A stretch of DNA of 64,000 nucleotides from Prostheceraeus crozeri (GCA_907163375.1 CAJQUW010008691.1:52132-116131); one strand, 5' to 3'. Counted from the stretch's first letter, positions 1 to 13,021 are shown. Made by a program: numbers and translations. The notes: a model not told the origin generated them from the letters alone.

Positions 1-395
1 CTTCTTCGTAGCGCATTATGGAGGCCGAGGGAATCATGTCCGGTGCCTGGTGGGAAGTGCTGTGGGACTTGGAATCTCCGGATTTATCATGTATCTACCT
101 TATCTATTGTTTGGGAATCGCTATCCCCCTGACGATCTCCTGGGTGTATCTAAATCGAAGATGAGCAGCGTCACTGATGCACAATCCCTGACATTGTCGG
201 CCGTTTGCCATGAAAAAGGAAATGGAGCTCACGGTGGCTTGTTATCGTCAATAGATATTGAACATCAAAAGCGTGTGGCTTTGGCTCTGCAAATGATCGG
301 CGGAGCAATGACTGGAGCAGCTGCATCTCCATTTTGGAATATTGGAATACCTTTTCTAGACGACATCTTTGGACAGAAAAGCGGGATATTTATCG
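1..395 (+). CDS. OATP/SLCO transporter, first visible exon (5' partial)
   Basis: This exon belongs to a sodium-independent organic anion transporter of the OATP/SLCO family, a 12-helix plasma-membrane protein that carries amphipathic organic anions. Reading from base 2 the frame is open. It shows the family's HYGGRGN loop, a hydrophobic helix (residues around ISGFIMYLPYLLF), a cysteine-containing extracellular loop, and the conserved segment ending WNIGIPFLDD. The exon ends at a GTGAG donor at 396 in phase 1. The next exon in the same phase continues with family-typical sequence. The true start and helices 1-2 lie upstream of the window. The family call is firm; the subfamily and substrate cannot be told. 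Confidence 0.93.
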
Positions 396-484
396 GTGAG
401 AAATCATGAAAATTTATAGATGAATTAATATTAACGGCTAAATAAAGTGCTCGCAGATAGATGACACTTAGTTCCAGTTTTCGA

Positions 485-537
485 CCGGAGTCCGGAGACG
501 ACTCCGGCCGACATAGGAATCGGACTCCGTATCCCTG
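485..537. repeat. Short derivative of the GGAGTC-type hAT end
   Basis: Clustered GGAGTC/GACTCC words end in GGACTCCGTATCCCTG. This is the same terminus as the hAT-type repeats at 1335-2069 and 26333-26988. No matching left end or target duplication is visible, so it is only a terminal fragment. Confidence 0.4.
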
Positions 538-779
538 ATTGAAAAGAACATAGTTTTGACATAAGTTGTCACGCTGAAAAGTGCCGGATGAATTTGCGAA
601 TAATTTGCTTTTAAATTACCAGGCTTTTTCTTTTTTTCTTGTAAGCCGTGCTGATTTCGTTGTTTAATTTTCTTTCAAATCCTTTTTATTTTGTTCGGCT
701 ATGTTTGAAAACGCTTTGAATTTGGGGAAAACTTTGTTTCTTTCATGTCTTATTATTCTAAAAATGAATATGTTAAATA

Positions 780-3203
780 CGGGGCCTGCACAAAAGAATG
801 TCCGAACATTGAGAACTACCTTAAGTGACGAGTCAAAGTTACATGAGAGGTTTACATACCAGTATATGTTATTCTGAGGTTTATTTATGGTTAAATTGTT
901 TTCATTTCGCCAGTGTATACATCCTAACCTTCTCCTACGAATTGGAAATTTCATTTTCCAGCAAGATGGGACGTCGCCTCACTAGCATCGTGTCGTCGTC
1001 TCGTGAACGATAGATGTCCTCAACGCTGGATTATAGACGACATGCCACCAAGAGGACAAAACACTTCATTCAACCTTGGCTCCCAATGAGTCCTGAAATC
1101 ATCCAATGTGATTTTTCCTCTGGGTTCATGTAAAGCATGCGGTTTGCATGCTGCCTCTTCCAATAGATTTGTACGAGCTTAAGGGTAAGGCCACGTGACG
1201 AGTTTCTGAGCTGCGTGGTAGCCGTGCTGTGAAAATGTTTGTATGTGTTTCAATCGGAGCGGTGCGATGTGGCAGCTTGTCACAGCTAGCTTCGAAATGC
1301 GGTAATTTCTCTCTCAATTATCACAGTTCAAAACCAGGGATGCGGAGTCGGAGTCCCGGAGTCCTATCATTTTTGTTGGAGTCGGAGTCCTATCAAATGA
1401 TAGGACTCCGGACTCCGGCCTATAACTAGACCCGAAATATAATACAAACAAATTGTTTATTCTCGTGCATAGCTGTCATTGTCTAGATGTCAACTTTCTC
1501 CGTCAAACAAAACTACAGACACTGCTGCATGCAAAGCTTTTAATAGTTGAGGGAATGAACCGTGACAGTGAAAAAAGGATTGTCTTTTCACTCGGTGATT
1601 AAGTAGAGAAGACTTCCTAGCCTCGATCATCTACGCGCCAATGGTCACATCAGAGACAAAAATGAAATGCTTGTTTGTTTGAGAACGCTACCTCTTACCC
1701 TCACGTTAATCGTGTGTGATGGCTCCTCCTAAGCGCATATTAAAATCGAAAGTGTACTGAAAGTGTACTCATATTTTTTGGAGATGGATAGGGATTTTCG
1801 TGCCTAGTAGAGACTGGAGAAAAACCGTGTGAAGCACACATTCAAGAAGATGGAAGCAGCCAAGTCGTATGCATCCAACTTTAAGCGACATTTGATAAAC
1901 TTTCATCGAAAATGATTGATAATTGATACATCAATGATCACTAAAAATAGGTTTAGGTAAGCCTATAATGATCAGTGATGCAGGTTGCCAGTTTTTCAAA
2001 AAACTAGGCTATATATACTTGCCACCCGGAGTCGGAGTCCTATCAAAATGATAGGACTCCGCATCCCTGAAAACTCGAGCGGTGGAATAATCTATTTTTG
2101 GAACTAACGTAACAGCAAACCAGCAATTCTGACGAGTGGCGGGCGGTAATCAACCTGTTCGGCTCATTATGTGGCCGCGTAACTCTCACAACTCAAAGCT
2201 TGACAAAGCTATACGTCGGTGCTAGGTTAAAGTGCGGCTCGTCATGTGGCTTTTCCCTGAGACTCGTTTTACAGCAGCTCCGAACCCATGATACCCGAAA
2301 TGCTACAAAATGTGTGGCATGAACAGATGTTATGCTTCGTGAGGGGACATATTGTATTTCCTGAATTTAGAATTTAATTGTAGTTTTCAGCTTATGACTT
2401 TTGTAAACTATTGCAAGGGATGAATAATCAGTAAAATCCTTAAGTAGTTAATTTTTAACAAGAAAATTAGCTGTGAAAGTGATTTTAAAGTTTGTGGTTC
2501 CACATTTTATCAAATTATTGCAACGGAAAATTTTGTTTTTGTACAGTTCGAAGCTTCGCATCCCAGAAAAACTTCCGAGGATGCCTTTCAAGGGATATTT
2601 TATCCTATCACAACATGCCTTTAAAGTTGGGACATTCTTTTGTGTTCACTCTGTAGAATAAATGATTATTAGCCAGACTATGGATCCTCCTCCAACAAAA
2701 TTCAAAGAGCTTAATACTCGAATTGCAGCAACTATCCGAACGATGGCGAAAGAAATACTTCAAAATGTGTTGGATGAATTTGACTAGCGAGCGGATATTG
2801 TTCACGTTTCGCGAGACGACCACATTGAACGTTTATGATGTCATTTCTTGAATTTAGTTCTTATTTCAAACTGATGTCATTTATGAAACACACATGTAAA
2901 GTAAACGATAAACAATCAACGCAACAATCGTGATCAAATCACAGTCTTTCATTGGATACTTTATTTTTGACAAGAAAACTTAAGTGTGAAAGTGATTGTT
3001 AAAACTTAATAATTACAAATTGAACAAGTTTATTTGCGTTACTTTTACAAAGTCATGGCAAATGATAACTTTTGTTTGAAGTCGAATGAAGTTCCGTTTA
3101 AGCAGCATAATTTTGGTCTTTTTTACACAATCTAATACTTTACAATATTTCATTCTGTCACAAGAAGTCTTTAAAGTTGGGACATTCTTATGTGTGCACC
3201 CTG
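780..3203. mobile_element. Degenerate Tc1/mariner-like element(s) with a hAT insertion
   Basis: A terminal-repeat-like sequence begins at 780 (CGGGGCCTGCACAAAAGAAT), preceded by TA. Inverted counterparts end at 2653 and at 3203 (GTTGGGACATTC... CTG followed by TA). The duplicated 3' end suggests two overlapping remnants. Between them, 2680-2830 (+) reads as a decayed transposase C terminus ending in HIERL, a common ending in mariner-type families, with an in-frame stop. The hAT repeat at 1335-2069 lies inside. The catalytic domain is not recognisable. Confidence 0.4.
1335..2069. mobile_element. Non-autonomous hAT-type repeat, copy 1
   Basis: The ends are CAGGGATGCGGAGTC and its inverted complement GACTCCGCATCCCTG. 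The interior matches the copy at 26333-26988 along nearly its whole length, and no protein is encoded. CAGGG...CCCTG termini are typical of hAT elements. The 8-bp flanks do not match here, so the insertion is old or rearranged; the second copy does show a duplication. Confidence 0.75.
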
Positions 3204-3212
3204 TAGAATAAA

Positions 3213-4480
3213 TGAGATCACAGAATAATAGGAGAATGTGAGAGAAGTTTTAAGAGAATGCTATCTTTATTGACATGGAAATCAGTATAATGTTTTGAAG
3301 ATGACCTGTATCATACATGCGAGCTTTCATGCCTTGATATGTGTAAGTACATTTTCTCGAGTATACCAGACGGGAAAAGAAGACCAATCGATGCAGCCAT
3401 GATTCTGTTGTGGCTATATAGATTCTACGTGATTCAACGTTTCATTGATTAAGTGCAACCATGTAGACCTAAGTGGCTATCACACCCGGTCAGCCTTTAT
3501 TACTTCAAGGTATTACTAATTGTGATATTATTCATAAGTTTGTGTAGGTTTCACAAACTTGATAATTGCTAGCAACACTGATTGTCAGAAAATCTCATTT
3601 ATACTTGTGAGTAAACAGTTCTGTCGAATACAAATAATATCATATCGATTGAATAGACAATCAAAGAAGTAAAGGACACATGTACACCCGATCGAACTTT
3701 CATGACAATGAAGTGTAAATATACATTAGCAGCTAATCTTTTAATTGGGGAGGAGGCTCAACTTCGACTTTCAGCATGAAAATTACGACAGCTAAAGAAT
3801 GCATGACATGCGCACTTGTAAGTATGATACGAAGAAAGTGAAGTTTATCAAAATAGGGGTCTGTGTGGGTATATTAGCTAACAATCAAAAATCTTCAGTA
3901 CAGTGAGGATGTAAAGTAAATGAATTAACTTCAATTTGTGGTATCAACAGTCTAAAATACTTAAGCGTCACTGCGTCATACCTTGCAACATTCACAGTAA
4001 GCAGAAGGAAACGGCTAAAACTGCGCTATTATTGTTTTCATATATTAGTGTTTCTTTTATGTACATGGCAGCAAAATAGCATTCAATAATGTTTGGAGGG
4101 AGAGGCCAGCTGAAGATCTCCGTTCTAGTAAAACGTGATTTTCCATAAGCAATATTTTGATGGAATTTTGGGTCAATAATGAATAGTACTGCAAACCCTG
4201 CTGTCTTATCTAAAAGCAAAGCAGACATTTTATAATAAAAATTCTTATAATTATGAAACCCAATGAGTGTCGCCAGTAAATTTGATGTTGAACATGCACA
4301 AGCGTATGCCTTATGAATGATATCACCTCTAGAAATAGCTTGGGGAGCGGCACTGCAAAAATCAGCCCGTCATAGCCACATCGATTGTTGTACTTGGCGA
4401 AGAGACTGCAAAAACACATTTTTTATGCCAGTGGGTGTTTCGCATGGTGTAATGGTGAGACATTCATTAATAGATGAATG
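3213..4480. other. Intron 1 sequence, nothing recognised
   Basis: This is AT-rich non-coding sequence between recognisable transposons. I saw no convincing exon, RNA gene or terminal repeat on either strand. Confidence 0.5.
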
Positions 4481-4488
4481 CTCCCGAT

Positions 4489-7400
4489 CAGATTTGGAAC
4501 CGGGCCTGACAACGGGCTGGGCCGGGCTTGGGCTTGTAAATGGGAAACACGGACGGAAGTGGACGTGCCTCAGGCCTTGAATTTTGGTGTATTGGTCTGA
4601 AATTTCATCAAAATATAAATGAAATTGTGAACGTTTTCCAATTTCTTTCTGATTTGGTTTAGTCAAATAGCAGCGATTGAAATCCAAAATCAATCTCTGC
4701 AGGTGTGTCGCACGAATCGGAGTGTCATGGATGACATCCACTTAAAGGCAGGCCATTTTTCATACTAATAAAGAAGGTGGGCAATTACCCACGTACTCGG
4801 ATAAAAGTGCCCACTTCGGCAAATTTTAAGGTTTCAATCATATTTTGAAGTCAGAAATTGCTATATGTAAGAGCATCTTTCTCTCTCTCGATATGTGATC
4901 AATTGGCATTTAAGGTTATGGCATGTATTTCCTAGTACTTCAGTCTAAATGTCATTCAAAACTACTGAAATTCGAAGATATTCTAGTGAGCGCATGTGCT
5001 TTGTCTTTCCTTTGTTTAAGCAATTATATTTCATGAATTCAACCCTGCTAAGTTTCTGGCGACAAAGAATTTTTTACATTTAAAGGCTGTTTCCTATCAT
5101 TTGGATTCTAGATTCTGTCGGCGAGATTGTGAAATCACTGCAATGTGTTGTACTTGATATAGCAGCTGTCCATACCAACGCCCGAAGTCGGTTTGATATT
5201 AGGCGTTTTAGTGTGTTCGGAGCTCCGCTACCGAAACCGACGAAAGAAAAATAGCTCAAAGGCATAGTGAACCAATGACTCGGCTATGAGATGTACAGGA
5301 TGATCCTAGAATTAGTAGTCGGCCACCATTTGCAACATATTTAATCAATAATAAAGTTGTTCCTCCACTACTTCGTTTGGATGACCTGGAATGGTGGGAG
5401 TGTCGAAAGCTACAACTTTGACAGTCGAAGAAGCTAGCAGAGCCTGATCAGACAGACTATCTGAAGCGGACTGGAGTGAGCATTGAGGCGGAAGTTCAAA
5501 GTTGCAATCGATTCGCCAGCAGCTCCGACCGTATGGTTGTTCGTTTCATCTTGGAAGTAGTTTAGCGATTAGAATAATTTAAAATAAGAAAGTACACCGT
5601 AGGCCTACTCGTAGTGACTTTATTCGAAGAATGTCAGAATCTTTCACTTTTTTCTGTCGGCATTTAAATTGATGATATGGTGTAAGAAAGTTCTTTGTCC
5701 GATACCATAGACAGTAGACGAAAATAGTAACTATTAAGTAAAAGAATGTAATTAAGAACTATCAGATGATATCACTACAGAAAAATATATCGTTTAATAT
5801 TGTGTCATACAGGGGCGGCGGTGCCGGGGGGACGTGTCCTCTGACCTTTTCTGACCTCAAAAAGGTGACTAGATGATGTAAAGTTTTATATTCAAGTTGC
5901 TAGGATAGTGATTATCATAAAAGGTAGACTGTGCTTGCATATCAATCCTAATAATTGAAGAGTAAATAAATTGCTATTGAGTTTCATTCATTTACCCTGC
6001 AATGCAATTAATAGCATTAGAAAAGATTTGTAGTGAGTACACGCATTGGCATTGAATGCTGCACAGTAATACGAGAAATATACTGAGAATGCTGCTCAGG
6101 TATCTAGACAGGCATTTCAGTCATTTATGAAAAAGGCGAGTGGCATTAGAAAATACTGTGTAGGCCTATCAGATCAGAAATTAATTTTGCTGAAAATGTT
6201 TCCTTCTTTTGATGGAGTCAATAGGCTTAATATATTCTACAAGCATGCAATTTCGTGTGGAAAATATGATATTTCGCACAAATGCTGTGATGCTGTCGGT
6301 AGTGATGCAAATGGAAAATTTTCCAATTTTTTCAAAATTTTCCGGAAAATTTTCCAGTGGAAAATTTTGAAATTTACTTTTTTGGTGATTGACATTTTTC
6401 CTTTGTTTTGGAGACCTGTCGCTTGAAAAGACTATGCAATATGCAAAGACCGAAAACTTCTCTATCATTTCTGCGTGTCACCTTTTGGAACCAACTGCAC
6501 CCTTTCCATGTCTATTTCAGATCATCCCAAATGAATTTCAGATATTAGATGGATTTCAGATTTCTCTAATTGAATTTCAGATATCTATCAGAAACCCAAC
6601 TTTGAAAGGATCTTAAATTCAACTGGAGAATCTCCAATTCATCTGGAAATGTCTGAAATTCATTTGGGTAGATCTCGGATGAAATCGATTTGGAACTGTC
6701 TGAACCATCTGAGCTAGAAATGGAAGATGTGCATGCAGTTTGTCCTCAACGAAGATCGGACAATATGCCAGAACTTAGAAACTGTCATAGATATTCTTCT
6801 ACTCATCACAGATATCTTTAGTTTCCAAAATATCTTATGAGTTTGCAGTCTTCCAATATGGTCGCTCATGTAGCCTATAATGCTGCGTGGACTGTGTGCT
6901 TATTCTTCACATATTCATCAACATATGGAGAATTTGTATCACTATGATCAAGGCTGCGCAATAAAGCTTAACTTTCAAGCTAACAAGCAAACTCCAAAAT
7001 TATTTTTGCTCCAGATCTTTCACATTGCATGAAATTATACCTCTATTGTAAAGCAAAATTCACGTTATCCCAAACGGTGTCTGTGTGATAACTAAAAATG
7101 CTAACAAAATGGCACAATTGCCACTGGTGGCAAAGGAATGTTCAAAATCCGCGGACGGAACTCGTATTACTACGATCGCTTTAATCGAAATAATGATGAA
7201 ATCAATAGTTTTAGACCCAATTTATTGGTACTTAAGCTGCCTCGGCAGTGGAAGCGCTCAAATTATGAGGCCTATCAAAAAAATCCAAACTTTCAAAATT
7301 TTCCAAAATTTTCCATAATTTTCCAATATTTTCCAAAATTTTCCAATTTTTTCCATAATTTTCCACGGAAAATTTTGATTAAAAATTTTCCGGAAAATTT

Positions 7401-8185
7401 TCATCACTAGCTGTCGGTAAAGAATGCTATATCACATAAATTTGCCCACGCAGTCAATTTTCCTTAAAAATGGCCTTCTCAAAGGAATTTGCGGCCTCTT
7501 AGCTCACGATGAAGAGATGTGTACAACGCTTTTGTTTACTAGACTCTCATTCGCAGTTTGTACCGGGACCACTTGCTCCATCACACAACTTGCCTCGAGG
7601 AAATAAGTGGCCGCTGATTGCTGTCTTTCGATCAAACTGTGATAAGATATGAAAGCCAGAGATGGAGAAAGGAAAGATATGCAAACAGATCATTGTTTGA
7701 ATGAGTCAGACATTCCCATCAGTCTGTGCATGCATCGTGCATGACAAGTCAAATGTTAAAGCTAGCTTATTACCCCTTGCCTAAAAGCATTTGACCACAT
7801 CTGAGAAAGTATTTGTGTGACGGTCCATGAGTAAAAGCGCGAATTCAGCCAGGAAGATTGCATGCTGAGGTGTGAAGACTGCAAATAGAGAATTTTTGCT
7901 ACTGTCTTATTCAGTGATCCTTCGTTTCTCATACTTCTGTGCAGCTCTTACTTTTATCGTGAGCAGCCAAAAGTATTGAAACTAGACGCACTTTCACGTC
8001 AACTTTCACACGTGGTGATAACTTAACAATTTAGTCAATACACTACATATATCTAACGATTTTGTCATAACGGGCCTTAAATAAAGTCCTGAGAATTCAA
8101 AATTAACATAGGCCTGACCGGGCGTTGGGCCTGAGTCCGACGGGCCGGGTTTGGGCATCCAAAAGTAGGCCCGTTTACAACTCTG
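4489..8185. mobile_element. hAT-type element with perfect 8-bp TSD, no transposase seen
   Basis: The left end is CAGATTTGGAACCGGGCCTG and the right end is the complement of CAGAGTTGTAAACGGGCCTA. Both are flanked by the perfect 8-bp duplication CTCCCGAT (4481-4488 and 8186-8193). Each end continues into GGGCC/GGGCTT-rich subterminal sequence. Within it lie a nested hAT-type element (6300-7409) and a stray CAGGGGCGG-type hAT end at 5811. I see no transposase, so the element is non-autonomous or gutted. Length is 3697 bp, or about 2.58 kb without the nested element. Confidence 0.8.
6300..7409. mobile_element. Nested non-autonomous hAT-type element
   Basis: It starts TAGTGATG and ends CATCACTA, with GGAAAATTTTCC-rich arms just inside both ends (6310-6372 and 7305-7405). 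A perfect 8-bp duplication GCTGTCGG flanks it (6292-6299 and 7410-7417). No transposase is encoded. The interior has ATTTCAGAT/ATCTGAAAT-type short repeats around 6520-6700. The intact duplication suggests a fairly recent insertion into the older hAT element around it. Confidence 0.85.
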
Positions 8186-8193
8186 CTCCCGAT

Positions 8194-8729
8194 AAAGGAT
8201 ATTTTCACAATTCTAATACACTAATTTCCATGTGACTGAAGGTATCAATCTTTTAAAAATGCTTACTGCGAATATTGTGTGTTCTGCTTTTCTTTTGAAT
8301 GTTTACTTCTATTGTTTATTGTCTGTTGTGCCACACGATGAATTCAACACAATCACTAACTATTTTTTAACTTGGCTCCATACAGGACTCTGTGGATCTG
8401 AGGAACACTCCCTGACCTGAAATCGGTTTGAATGGACCTTAGCTTGCTCATTTTCGTTCTATAAGTAGTTATTCATACTTTTTAATCCTGGGGATACCGG
8501 TAATTAGGTTTTAAACCTTATCTTCTTGTGGACCACAGCTTCAACAATTATTGGTATAAGGCTAAAGGAATCGCTAAAACTAAATTTTCATGAAGACTCA
8601 TATCAAGCGGTCTACTTCTAAAATGGCCACAGGAAAAGTGCGACTGGAGCCGAATTGTCCTACCCCTCTATTGATAGGTTTTGCTGCATTTTCTGATATT
8701 CATTTTCATTTAATTTTCTACTTTTTTAG
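8194..8729. other. End of intron 1
   Basis: Non-coding sequence leads to a TTTTTTAG acceptor at 8728-8729. Nothing else is recognised. Confidence 0.5.
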
Positions 8730-9098
8730 GCTGTCTATTTGCGGTCCGATGTGTCGGGCCAATTTTAGGATTTGCCGTTGCATCTGCCTTCAATTTGATC
8801 AATGAATCGTTGAAATTTCGAGTGTCAAGTTATCCAGCTGGTCAGAAAGATCCATTCTGGATTGGGGCGTGGTGGATTGGATTTCTTGTCATTGGAATTT
8901 CAGTATTGGCTATAGCACCTTGTCTTGCGTTATTCAATCGAAAGCATATGGTGAGAACTGCAGAAAGAGAAAAACTGGGAATCCAAGACGACAAACTACC
9001 GTTGGAATTGACTGATGATGATGATGATGATGAAGAAATAATAATGGATAAAGCATCAATGAATCAGAAAAAGTCGGTGCAGAAAACTGGCTCGAAAG
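8730..9098 (+). CDS. OATP/SLCO transporter exon
   Basis: Acceptor TTTTTTAG precedes base 8730. Entering in phase 1, the frame gives the family's R-x-x-GP-x-LGFA helix, then DPFWIGAWWIGF (the OATP-typical D-P-x-W-x-GAWW-x-GF block) and another helix. It ends in a cytoplasmic loop rich in Lys and Asp, with six consecutive GAT codons around 9015-9032. The donor GTCAG follows 9098, phase 1. The exon covers helices 5-6 and the central intracellular loop. Confidence 0.95.
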
Positions 9099-9280
9099 GT
9101 CAGTTTTTTGTTAATGTATTTGATCAAGCGAAATATTAAATTGAAGTTACCACAGACAACTAGCATTCACAGGGACTACAACTGTGACATGGTTAATACA
9201 CTGTGATTCATGAGCTACAGAGATACAAAAATAACTGCACTATGTACAATTTGAACATAGCAACAGCAATCAAATCGATC

Positions 9281-9533
9281 GCAAAAACATGTAAATTTTA
9301 GAATTTATTTCCATTTCGGATGAGACAGATCATATTACAGACAAGAAACTTGTGTGAAGTTGTATTCACCATCAAGACGGCCAATCATGCGCTAATCGCG
9401 CAAAAATTAGTATATTGCAATTGATAGAAAAACTGATCCAATCGGTCGTAGAAATATGCACATTTTAGAATTTATTTCTATTTAGGACGAGATAGATCAT
9501 TGCAGACAAGAAGCTTTTGTTAAGTTATATGCA
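9281..9533. repeat. Diverged tandem duplication, period about 167 bp
   Basis: The block around 9281-9363 (ATTTTAGAATTTATTTCC.. GATAGATCAT.. GACAAGAA) recurs at 9448-9530 with scattered substitutions. It is non-coding and lies in intron 2. Confidence 0.55.
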
Positions 9534-9737
9534 TATCTTCAAGAGTATCTCGCAATGTCAATACTTAGAAATCAATGCTTACAATGCATATTTAGATATC
9601 ACAGACATCACCTCCTTTTCTTCAAAATACAGGCATGCACACATAAATACATGCCCCTAATTTATCTGTTGACACTCGATTACACTGCTGACACTTGATT
9701 ATTGACTATGAAAAATGAAATATAATCCCACTATATA

Positions 9738-11145
9738 CAGAGGTGCTCGAATTAATAGAGTAAATGAAAATGAGCATCTCATAATCGTTTCTCTGAGATA
9801 AATGCTTGTTGCCTGATACCATTCCATTCTCTTTACTGATGCGACTGCTTAAAGTTAATAAATATTGCACTTTGATGCACTTTGATAGATATCTATGCAG
9901 AATGTTGATTCAGTCTTGCCGTTCAAATTTTCAAATTCAAATTGGAAATCAAACGAAATCAACAATTCTCTGTCACTTTACCAGCGTCGCGTCGAGATAT
10001 GGGACGTGTAAGAGATATGAATGAGTTCTAGAAGGCAGAAATACTAACTTATCTCAAGTGTGGCAAGAATCAATCTGAAACTACGCGATTATGCTCAGTA
10101 AGTCAGCAATCTGTTAGCCGTATATTGCGCAATTTTACGGTTCATGACCTCTCGTCACGACAAAAAAATGTTTGCGGGAGAAAACCGGTTCTGAATGATA
10201 GGGCGAAGAGACTTTTAGTGAAAGAAGTGAGAAAAGACAGGAGAATAACCAGTGCTCAACTTAAACATTCTCTTAGTTCTTCAGGAATTGTAGTTGGGTG
10301 CAGCATAATCCGGCGATATTTGGTAAATTTGGGATATTCTGCTCATCGTCCTCGCTGCAAACCGAAACTTACTCCTACCATGAAAGCTAAACGGCTACAA
10401 TGGTGTCTGGATCATCAGCACTGGTCCATAGAAGACTGGTTGAATGTAGGCTTTAATGATGAAAGCTCATTCCAAATCCTTGCCGACAAAGCCCAGTATA
10501 TTCGTCGTCTACCATCAGAAGAATTCCATCCAGACTGCTTGAAACCAACGGTCAAGCATCCAACTTCCATCATGGTTTGGAGTATCATTTCTGGTAAAGG
10601 AACCGGTAGATTGATCGATGGTAAGCTGAATGCTGAAAAGTATATTGAAATTTTACGACATCGACTCTTGCCACAAGTAATTGTATTGGTACGGCAGTGA
10701 ACATTTGACTCGTTTCACTTTTACTGCATACAAGACTCTGCTCCCTGTCATACGGCCAAGGTTGTTCTGAAATTTCTTCAAGCAGATCTTAAAGTGAAGG
10801 TTCTGAAGTGGCCGGGAAACTTCTCCGGATCTTAATCCGTTGGAAATTCTGTGGGAGATGTTGAAAAAGAAAATATCAATCGACCAACCAACAACAAAAA
10901 ATGATTTAATCGCTTCATTGATACGTCACTGGTACAGAGACCAAGATATATGTGATGCCGTTCTTCCTTTAATTTCTTCGATGCCCCGGGGAATTCAGGC
11001 AGTTATCAATGCCAGAGGAGGCAATACAAAATACTGAAGCATTTCCTGTTACTTGTTCTGAAAAACTTTTGATACTCATTAATAGTATCTATTCAAATAT
11101 ACACACATTTTGGAAAAAGTCTGTTTACTCTAATGAGCACCACTG
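9738..11145 (+). mobile_element. Tc1-like transposon, 1408 bp
   Basis: The left end is CAGAGGTGCTCGAATTAATA and the right end is the complement of CAGTGGTGCTCATTAGAG. Both are flanked by TA (9736-9737 and 11146-11147), the Tc1/mariner target duplication. It carries a decayed transposase gene on the + strand. The length equals that of the element at 28614-30021, and both transposases share a QPTTKNDLI segment, so they may belong to related families. Confidence 0.85.
9999..11037 (+). pseudogene. Tc1-like DD34E transposase pseudogene
   Basis: The gene encoded a cut-and-paste transposase of the Tc1 family. From ATG 9999 there is an in-frame TAG within about a dozen codons. A helix-turn-helix region follows (SVSQQSVSRILRN), then an N-terminal DNA-binding part. 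The first catalytic Asp sits in GFNDESSF. After 10700 the frame is lost, and the second Asp (QDSAPCHTAK) is in another frame. Near 10825 a further shift precedes NPLEILWEMLKKK, whose Glu is the third catalytic residue. At least one stop and two frame changes make it inactive. Confidence 0.88.
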
Positions 11146-11147
11146 TA

Positions 11148-12599
11148 ACTACTTGACAGCACCTTTCAGGTGTTTTGATTGTATTTCTCAGTGTGACCAC
11201 TTTCAACAGTTGAGGAGACTAATGGTAGCTGCATACATGGAGCATGCTGTAAATAGGGGCCTTCTCTTGTTTGATTATGTTTCCGCATACCCATGGCCAT
11301 GCTGGGGCAAATTTGATATTTGCAATTAGCATATTGAGTGAATCTTTGTCAGGCATTCATTAAATGCGAAATTTAACACATTACATGTACTGTCGCCTAA
11401 GTCAGTCCACCTGTAATAATTTTATAAATGCTGTTTTCTGCAAGCACAATGTAAATAGAATAGGCCTAATTAAATTTTGGGTTGCAAGTTGGAAAATGAG
11501 AACAAACGTGAATAAATACCTCCCATTTCATTTAATATCAAGATATTGCTTGAACATGATTTGAGAAGATATAAAAGTCCCTAGACCTTTTGGGGCACCA
11601 TTGCCATGATGGGTTAAAATCAATGGCGCTGTATCCTTTATCTCGTTTTTACTTAAATTAGATCTCCACAAATCATAATCGATAAAGCAAAAAATATCGG
11701 CTTTGGCTATCAGTTTATCGGCTATCGCGGCAAAGCAGCTGCAATGAACTGCAATGTGCAAGTAATTAAATTCAACGCAAGTACGTAACCTCATACAAGG
11801 ATTTTTATTATAGAAGCTACTATAGAGGTCTCAAACTTTCCTCTGGGAATTAAATTTGTATTTCTTGGAAAATTCCGTGTCTTCTGCAATAAAGTGAAAT
11901 AGGCCTTAAAAAGCTTTTATTATTGTGGTTAATTTAGATCACTTTATAGGAATATTTACATTGGATAGATATTCACTATCGAATACATAACTCAAGTTGT
12001 AAAGAGCATGATAGGCATCTGGGATTCGCTTAATTCTGTCTGATTTATTAAGATACATTATCTCTCTAATTCACTGTCAACATATGAAAATAACTGAGAC
12101 ATTAAGATAAATGTTCATATTGGTATTTTGGCACAAAGACAACGAAAAGCAGAACAAATCCTGAATGTAGCTGTAGAATTGGTGGAATATTTTCTCATAC
12201 ATGTACCTGAATTACTACGACAGCATTTATGAGGAGCGTGGATAAGGTATTCACAATACTGTGTGTATACTTATGCATCCCTGTAGGTGATTGACATGAA
12301 ATTCTGTGATCGATTTCATTTGAAATCTATTTAATGTGTCCGAAACCACAAGTTTATATAAAAATACAAAAATAATGAACAATATTGAACGCATTATTGA
12401 GCGTATTATTGGACACATTGGTGTTACTTATACTTTGTAGAGAAGATGATCATGTTATTGCCAGTACAGTGCAACTCTGATAACAGTGAACGTGATTAGG
12501 AGCTAAGTGCAATTGCAGCTATTTGTCAACGGGCTATTTGATTTGACTAATTATTCTAAATGATTCAATATTTGACTTATTCCTTCATTTTTGCTTCAG
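11148..12599. other. Rest of intron 2, nothing recognised
   Basis: AT-rich intron sequence, with short ATTGAACGCATTATTGAGCG-type repeats near 12380-12420 and the TTGCTTCAG acceptor at its end. I found no gene or delimitable element. Confidence 0.5.
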
Positions 12600-12764
12600 G
12601 TTTCATGGAAGTGACGAAAATGTATTGGGGAAATCCCGTCTTTGTATTTCTGATAATTGGAAAAGTATTTGAAATCATTGCACATATCGGCATCTTCGCG
12701 TTCTTTCCAAAATTTGTAGAATTTCATTTTCGAATGACAGCCAGTGAGGCGAATACCATGACGG
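12600..12764 (+). CDS. OATP/SLCO transporter exon
   Basis: Between a CTTCAG acceptor and a GGGTAAAC donor, the phase-1 frame gives a helix beginning at NPVFVFLIIG, followed by FFPKFVEFHF and TASEANTMTG. These match the family's seventh helix and the conserved F-x-P-K-(Y/F)-x-E and S-A-S-x-A-x-x-x-T-G positions. Confidence 0.95.
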
Positions 12765-12831
12765 GTAAACGTTTTAATAATCGACTAATAATAAAGACTT
12801 TTACATAGTCTTTTTCAATTTATCTTTTCAG

Positions 12832-13021
12832 CTATTGTTCTTGCGGGCTCTGCTATCGTGTCTACTGTGGGAAGTGGTCTTATCAGTCATGTTTTTCAAA
12901 TGAGTCCTAAGGGAAATAATCTATTCAATGCAGTGGTCAATGTCATTTCTACGGCACTTTTCCCGCTTCTTTTTCTATTTGTCTGTCCAACGATACCCAT
13001 ATTGGGAAGTGATAATCAAAA
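12832..13021 (+). CDS. OATP/SLCO transporter exon
   Basis: This exon follows a 67-base intron (12765-12831; acceptor TTTTCAG). It encodes a glycine-rich helix (VSTVGSGLISHVF), then a second helix with FPLLFLFVCPTIP. These are helices 8-9, and the cysteine and proline that start the large extracellular loop. It ends in phase 2 at donor A|GTGAGT (13022). Confidence 0.93.
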
